NCBI GenBank assembly: GCA_013334545.1
Contig: JAAXXJ010000121.1
Location: 1-8,320 of the forward strand
Direction of reading: 5' to 3'
DNA from: Nitrospirota bacterium
GTDB lineage: Bacteria > Nitrospirota > UBA9217
DNA: 8,320 nucleotides
Shown: one piece after another, positions 5,320 to 8,320 of the stretch
Layout: every line of letters begins with the position of its first letter
Position numbering within the stretch: the first letter of the stretch is position 1
The notes under the pieces: generated by a model
Database searches by the model: none
What the model was told of the DNA's origin: nothing
The model's input: only the letters and a program-made list of their open reading frames with translations
Made by a program: the position numbers and the translations under genes

Positions 5320-6157
5320 TGGCGAAGAATTCCAGGATCTTTGCCAACGTGGCGTGCATGTCCTTCCGGTTCACGATCATGTCGATCATGCCGTGCTCCT
5401 GCAGGAACTCCGCCCGCTGGAATCCGGCGGGAAGCTGCTGCTTGATGGTCTGCTCGATGACGCGGGGGCCGGCGAAGCCGATGAGGCTCTTGGGTTCAGC
5501 GATGATGATATCGCCCAGCATGGCGAAGCTTGCGGTCACGCCGCCGAAGGTGGGGTCCGTCAGGATGGAGATGAACGGCAGGCCCGCTGAAGCGAGCCGC
5601 GCCGTGGCCGCCGAGGTCTTGGCCATCTGCATGAGCGACAGGATGCCCTCCTGCATGCGGGCGCCGCCCGAGGATGCCACGGAGATGAACGGCGTTCTCT
5701 TCTCGATGGCCCGTTCAACGGCCCGGGCGATCTTCTCGCCCACCACGGAGCCCATGCTGCCGCCCATGAAATTGAAGTCCATCACCACGAGCTGGACGGG
5801 ACGGCCGCCGATCTTGGCCTCGCCGGAGATGATGGCGTCCTTGAGGCCGGTCTTCTTGCGGCTGCTCTTCAGCTTCTCCTTGTAGTCCTTGAAGCCCAGG
5901 GTGTCCTTCGGGGAAAGGCCGTCCTCCACCTCCAGGAAGGTGTTCTCGTCGACCAGAAAGGGAAGCCGCTCCGACGCCGTGATGCGGAAGTGATAGTCGC
6001 ACTTCGGGCAGACCTTGTAATTCTTCTCGACCTCTTTGCGGTAGATGATCTCCTTGCAGTTGTCGCACTTGACCCACAGGCCTTCCGGGATCTTTACCTT
6101 CTTCGCCGGAGCCTCGGAGGTCAGCTTTTCGGGTCGTTCTTTCTTGAACCAGGCCAT
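5312..6157 (-). CDS. accD: Acetyl-CoA carboxylase carboxyltransferase subunit beta
   Basis: A 281-residue protein. Subunit beta of the carboxyltransferase that moves the carboxyl group from carboxybiotin to acetyl-CoA, making malonyl-CoA in the first committed step of fatty acid synthesis; it acts in the cytoplasm with AccA, AccB and AccC, none of which is in this window. Evidence: an N-terminal zinc ribbon with C31-x2-C34 and C50-x2-C53, then the crotonase-fold core with the conserved GGSMGSVVGEKI (132-143) and ASSGGARMQEG (161-171) segments, and the ending around GPRVIEQT. Length is normal for the family. AGGAG lies just upstream of the ATG at 6157. accD is often followed by folC; here it is followed by DUF2905 and an MFS exporter instead. 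Confidence 0.97.
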   Translation of the reverse strand: MAWFKKERPEKLTSEAPAKKVKIPEGLWVKCDNCKEIIYRKEVEKNYKVCPKCDYHFRITASERLPFLVDENTFLEVEDGLSPKDTLGFKDYKEKLKSSRKKTGLKDAIISGEAKIGGRPVQLVVMDFNFMGGSMGSVVGEKIARAVERAIEKRTPFISVASSGGARMQEGILSLMQMAKTSAATARLASAGLPFISILTDPTFGGVTASFAMLGDIIIAEPKSLIGFAGPRVIEQTIKQQLPAGFQRAEFLQEHGMIDMIVNRKDMHATLAKILEFFANE

Positions 6158-6179
6158 ATCGCTCCTAAAAAATACTAAA

Positions 6180-6240
6180 TCCCAATGACCAAATCCTCAG
6201 GAACCTCAGCTGGACCAAAAACAGGATTTCGAAATTGGGA
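6180..6240. repeat. Imperfect 17-bp inverted repeat between the phosphodiesterase-like gene and accD
   Basis: TCCCAATGACCAAATCC (6180-6196) and GGATTTCGAAATTGGGA (6224-6240) are inverted copies matching at 14 of 17 positions around a 27-base centre, which itself has a CCTCAG direct repeat. On the minus strand the structure is followed by TTTAGTATTTTTTA and then the accD ribosome site. It could be a small mobile repeat, a terminator-like or attenuator structure for the gene before, or both. The 96-bp gap is markedly AT-richer than its neighbours. Confidence 0.5.
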
Positions 6241-6253
6241 TGTCGTGAGTGTC

Positions 6254-7021
6254 CTAAAACGTATAGGTTTTCCCTTCCTGCAGGACCTTGACGTTCCTTC
6301 TCCCGAGGGCGTTCAGTTCTTTGATAACCCGCTTCTTGTGGACAGGCTTGATGTGGTAAATGTAGATGGGAACGCTGTTCCGCACCTTTGCCTTGTTGAG
6401 GTCTTCGTGGAGCTGTGCCGGCGTGAAGTGGCCGCTTGCGCCGGCGACGAAATCCATGTCGTTCGGAAATGACGTGTCCACGATGATCCCTTTCAGGTTC
6501 TTCACCTTCTTCGCCTCGGCCCACAAGCCCTCGTTCGGCCCCGTGTCCGCGCTGTAGATGAACGACGACCTCCCGTCGCCAACCAGGAAGCCCACGGCCG
6601 GGACCGGGTGGTTCATGGGGATCGCTTTGATCTTGAGGCCGGCCAGGTCGATGGTCTTTCCGGGCAGGAAGGGCTTGTAGGCGAACACCGGATTCTTCGG
6701 CGTCGGGATCTTCGTGAAGTCCGGCCAGATCAGCTCGTTCATCAGATGTTTTTTGATGGCATCGATCACCTTGGGGATCGCCCGGATGTTGATGGGCTGT
6801 TTGATGCGGCCGATGATGTTGTCCGCCAGGAACAGGATGCCCTTGATGTGGTCCAGATGGGTGTGGCTGATGAAGATATCCGTGATCTTGCTCTGCCCTT
6901 CGATGCTGAGGGCCGCGCTGATGGTGCCCGCGTCCAGCATCACCCGGTCGTTCACGAGAAAGCCCGGCGGCATGTGTCCGATCGTCTCAGACCCCGAGCA
7001 CCCCAGAATCTTGACCTTCAT
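6254..7021 (-). CDS. MBL-fold hydrolase, class II cyclic-nucleotide phosphodiesterase-like
   Basis: A 255-residue metallo-beta-lactamase-fold protein. The metal-binding motif HTHLDH (H53, H55, D57, H58) is followed by other expected ligands at H138, D159 and H223. HxHLDHI-x-G is the start of the signature of class II 3',5'-cyclic-nucleotide phosphodiesterases (yeast PDE1, Vibrio CpdP), and the later SGHFTPAQL (196-204) and YHIKPVHK (222-229) also fit that family better than glyoxalase II or RNase Z. There is no signal peptide, so it is likely cytoplasmic. The immediate upstream neighbour is an adenylate cyclase, which supports cAMP hydrolysis as the role (inference). GGAGG sits about five bases before the ATG. 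Another MBL-type phosphodiesterase activity cannot be excluded. Confidence 0.8.
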   Translation of the reverse strand: MKVKILGCSGSETIGHMPPGFLVNDRVMLDAGTISAALSIEGQSKITDIFISHTHLDHIKGILFLADNIIGRIKQPINIRAIPKVIDAIKKHLMNELIWPDFTKIPTPKNPVFAYKPFLPGKTIDLAGLKIKAIPMNHPVPAVGFLVGDGRSSFIYSADTGPNEGLWAEAKKVKNLKGIIVDTSFPNDMDFVAGASGHFTPAQLHEDLNKAKVRNSVPIYIYHIKPVHKKRVIKELNALGRRNVKVLQEGKTYTF

Positions 7022-7047
7022 TCACCCTCCCTGGATACGGTGTTCAC

Positions 7048-7071
7048 GACGCGCTTTCCCGAAGCCGCGTC
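7048..7071 (-). other. Hairpin between the cyclase and phosphodiesterase-like genes
   Basis: GACGC at one end pairs with GCGTC at the other, continuing inward through GCTT/AAGC with a single bulged base and a five-base loop. It starts directly after the cyclase stop codon and lies in the 50-bp gap before the next gene. No T-run follows, so it is unlikely to end transcription; it may protect or separate the messages of the two genes. Confidence 0.4.
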
Positions 7072-8320
7072 CTACTCTCCCTGGAGCCCGACCAGGTCAT
7101 AGATCACTACGGGGTTCTCCTTGCCCTTGACGGTAACGGAGCCGAGCTCGTTCACCTTCACGATGTTCTTGACCTTTTCATAGGTAAATTCCGATATGAT
7201 AATATGATTATTGTACTTTCTTGTCAAGCCCTCCAAGCGCGCACCGAGGTTCACATTGTCGCCAATGACGGTGTAGTCCATCTTCTTGCCCTCGGCCCCC
7301 ATGTTCCCTACCACCATGTCGCCGGTGTTGATGCCGACGCCGATGTCGATGGCGTACTTGCCCTCGGCGGTCCACTTGGCCTGCAGCTCCTTGAGCTTCT
7401 TGATCATGGCCAGCGAACACCTGCATGCCCGCTCGGCATGGTCCGGCTGGCCGACCGGCGCTCCCCAGAGCGCCATGATGGCGTCGCCCACGAATTTGTC
7501 CAGCGTTCCGTCATGCTCGAAGACGATGTTCGTCATGGCCCCCAGGTATTCGTTCAACAGGGAGACCACGTCCTCGGGCTCGTGCTTTTCGGAAAAATTG
7601 GTGAATCCCCGGATGTCCGAGAAGAGCACCGTGATCTCCTTGCGGTCACCGCCGAGCTTGGCCTTGTTCGGGTCCCGGATCAGCTCATCAACGATGCGCT
7701 TGGACACATAGCTGGAGAACATCTTCCGGATGTCCCGGGCGCGCCGCTCCTCGGTGAAGAACCGGTAGGCCGTCTGGCTCGTATAGCCGAAGAAGAGCGC
7801 CGACGCGGGATAGATCCAGCTGAACCAGATGCCCTTGACGATGAACAGATAATAGACGAACCCCGAGAAGACCGCAAAGAGGACGATGAACACCGCCGCC
7901 CCGGACCGGGCCCCGAGCCTCGGAATGAGGATTCCCAGGAGGAGCGTGAAGATGAAGATCAGCGGGATATCGAGGTCCGGCGCACGACGCAGGAAATCGC
8001 CCTTCAGGATGTTGTCCACCACGCTCGCATGCTTCTCGATCCCCGCCATGTTCGTTGAGTAGGGCGTCACCCGCAGGTCGTAGATGCCGATGGCCGTGGC
8101 GCCGATGAGGACGATCTTGTCCTTGAACGTGCCCGCCGGGAGGTTCCGATCGAGGAGATCGGAGATCGAATACATCGGGAACGTCCTGTTCGGCCCCCGG
8201 TAGTTGATCAGCATCCTGCCGAACTCGTCGGTGGGGATCGTCGTTTCCCCCAACTGCACCGAGCCGGCGAAGTCGAGGGCCATCTTCTCGAGCGGCACGT
8301 CGCGGTAGAGCCGTACGGCC
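7072..8320 (-). CDS. CHASE2-domain class III adenylate cyclase, N-terminus outside the window
   Basis: The frame is open to the edge (at least 415 residues; AVRLYRD precedes the GTG at 8298), so the true start is further right. Visible parts, numbered from that GTG: the end of a CHASE2 extracytoplasmic sensor with VLIGATAIGIYDLRVTPY (63-80) and the typical GIEKHASVVDNIL (86-98); three membrane spans (about 111-127, 133-152, 156-172); a linker; and a class III cyclase domain (about 218-400). Both metal aspartates are present, D228 in FSDIRGFT and D272 in KFVGDAIMALWG. K268 and D341 are the residues that select adenine, and N350 and R354 of the VNLGARLEG transition-state motif are intact. It should therefore be an active, ATP-using, cAMP-forming enzyme. 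The ligand sensed is unknown. A phosphodiesterase-like gene follows 50 bp downstream. Confidence 0.93.
   Translation of the reverse strand, partial: AVRLYRDVPLEKMALDFAGSVQLGETTIPTDEFGRMLINYRGPNRTFPMYSISDLLDRNLPAGTFKDKIVLIGATAIGIYDLRVTPYSTNMAGIEKHASVVDNILKGDFLRRAPDLDIPLIFIFTLLLGILIPRLGARSGAAVFIVLFAVFSGFVYYLFIVKGIWFSWIYPASALFFGYTSQTAYRFFTEERRARDIRKMFSSYVSKRIVDELIRDPNKAKLGGDRKEITVLFSDIRGFTNFSEKHEPEDVVSLLNEYLGAMTNIVFEHDGTLDKFVGDAIMALWGAPVGQPDHAERACRCSLAMIKKLKELQAKWTAEGKYAIDIGVGINTGDMVVGNMGAEGKKMDYTVIGDNVNLGARLEGLTRKYNNHIIISEFTYEKVKNIVKVNELGSVTVKGKENPVVIYDLVGLQGE

Noticed and set aside
5990..6077. Plus-strand and alternative-frame short ORFs over accD
   Set aside because: They are shadows of accD, whose zinc ribbon and core motifs fix the true frame.
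6170..6230. Promoter for accD using TAGTAT as the -10 box
   Set aside because: No acceptable -35 box lies 16-18 bases upstream of it, and T-rich chance matches are expected in this AT-rich gap.
7048..7071. Intrinsic terminator between the cyclase and the phosphodiesterase-like gene
   Set aside because: The stem is plausible but no T-run follows on the minus strand, and the next gene begins 27 bases later with its own good ribosome site.

Overview
All recognisable genes in this window lie on the minus strand, so the genetic order runs from high to low coordinates. Coding GC is high, and the third-position G/C bias leaves many long antisense shadow frames. The gene types point to an environmental Gram-negative bacterium with an anaerobic or respiratory lifestyle: a CHASE2 cyclase, a Tat-exported DUF362 protein and a NapH/NapG-like polyferredoxin. 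Desulfobacterota or Nitrospirota would fit. This placement is an inference from gene content and style, not from a marker gene.

Right part (8320 to 5086): a CHASE2-type class III adenylate cyclase, cut by the window edge, is followed by a metallo-beta-lactamase-fold protein resembling class II cyclic-nucleotide phosphodiesterases. Together they form a likely cAMP synthesis/degradation pair. After a 96-bp gap holding a 17-bp imperfect inverted repeat come accD (acetyl-CoA carboxylase beta subunit), a 72-residue DUF2905 membrane protein and a DHA2-type MFS exporter. These last three are joined by overlapping stop and start codons and are probably translationally coupled.

Middle (3698 to 2212): a textbook sigma-70-like promoter (TTGACA, 17-bp spacer, TATAGT), whose -35 box contains the MFS stop codon, precedes a Tat-signal DUF362 protein. 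The roughly 500 bp between that gene and the polyferredoxin gene is unusual. It holds an array of degenerate 10-bp repeats ending exactly on the DUF362 stop codon, a possible 56-residue membrane protein gene with a weak terminator, and an inverted-orientation copy of the repeats interrupted by a perfect 8-bp-stem hairpin.

Left part (2211 to 1): a 514-residue membrane protein with NapH-like and NapG-like iron-sulphur halves in one chain, carrying six cysteine groups. It is followed 39 bp later by a small secreted four-cysteine protein of unknown function. At the very edge, positions 1 to 72 are a decayed, frameshifted copy of part of the 3' end of the polyferredoxin gene. Positions 73 to 177 show nothing I can name.

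Working hypothesis: the DUF362 protein and the polyferredoxin form an electron-transfer or metal-centre module across the inner membrane. The cyclase and phosphodiesterase form a separate local cAMP signalling module. I see no single clearly new multi-gene system. The most unusual items are the fused polyferredoxin, the decamer repeat region and the displaced 3' gene fragment.
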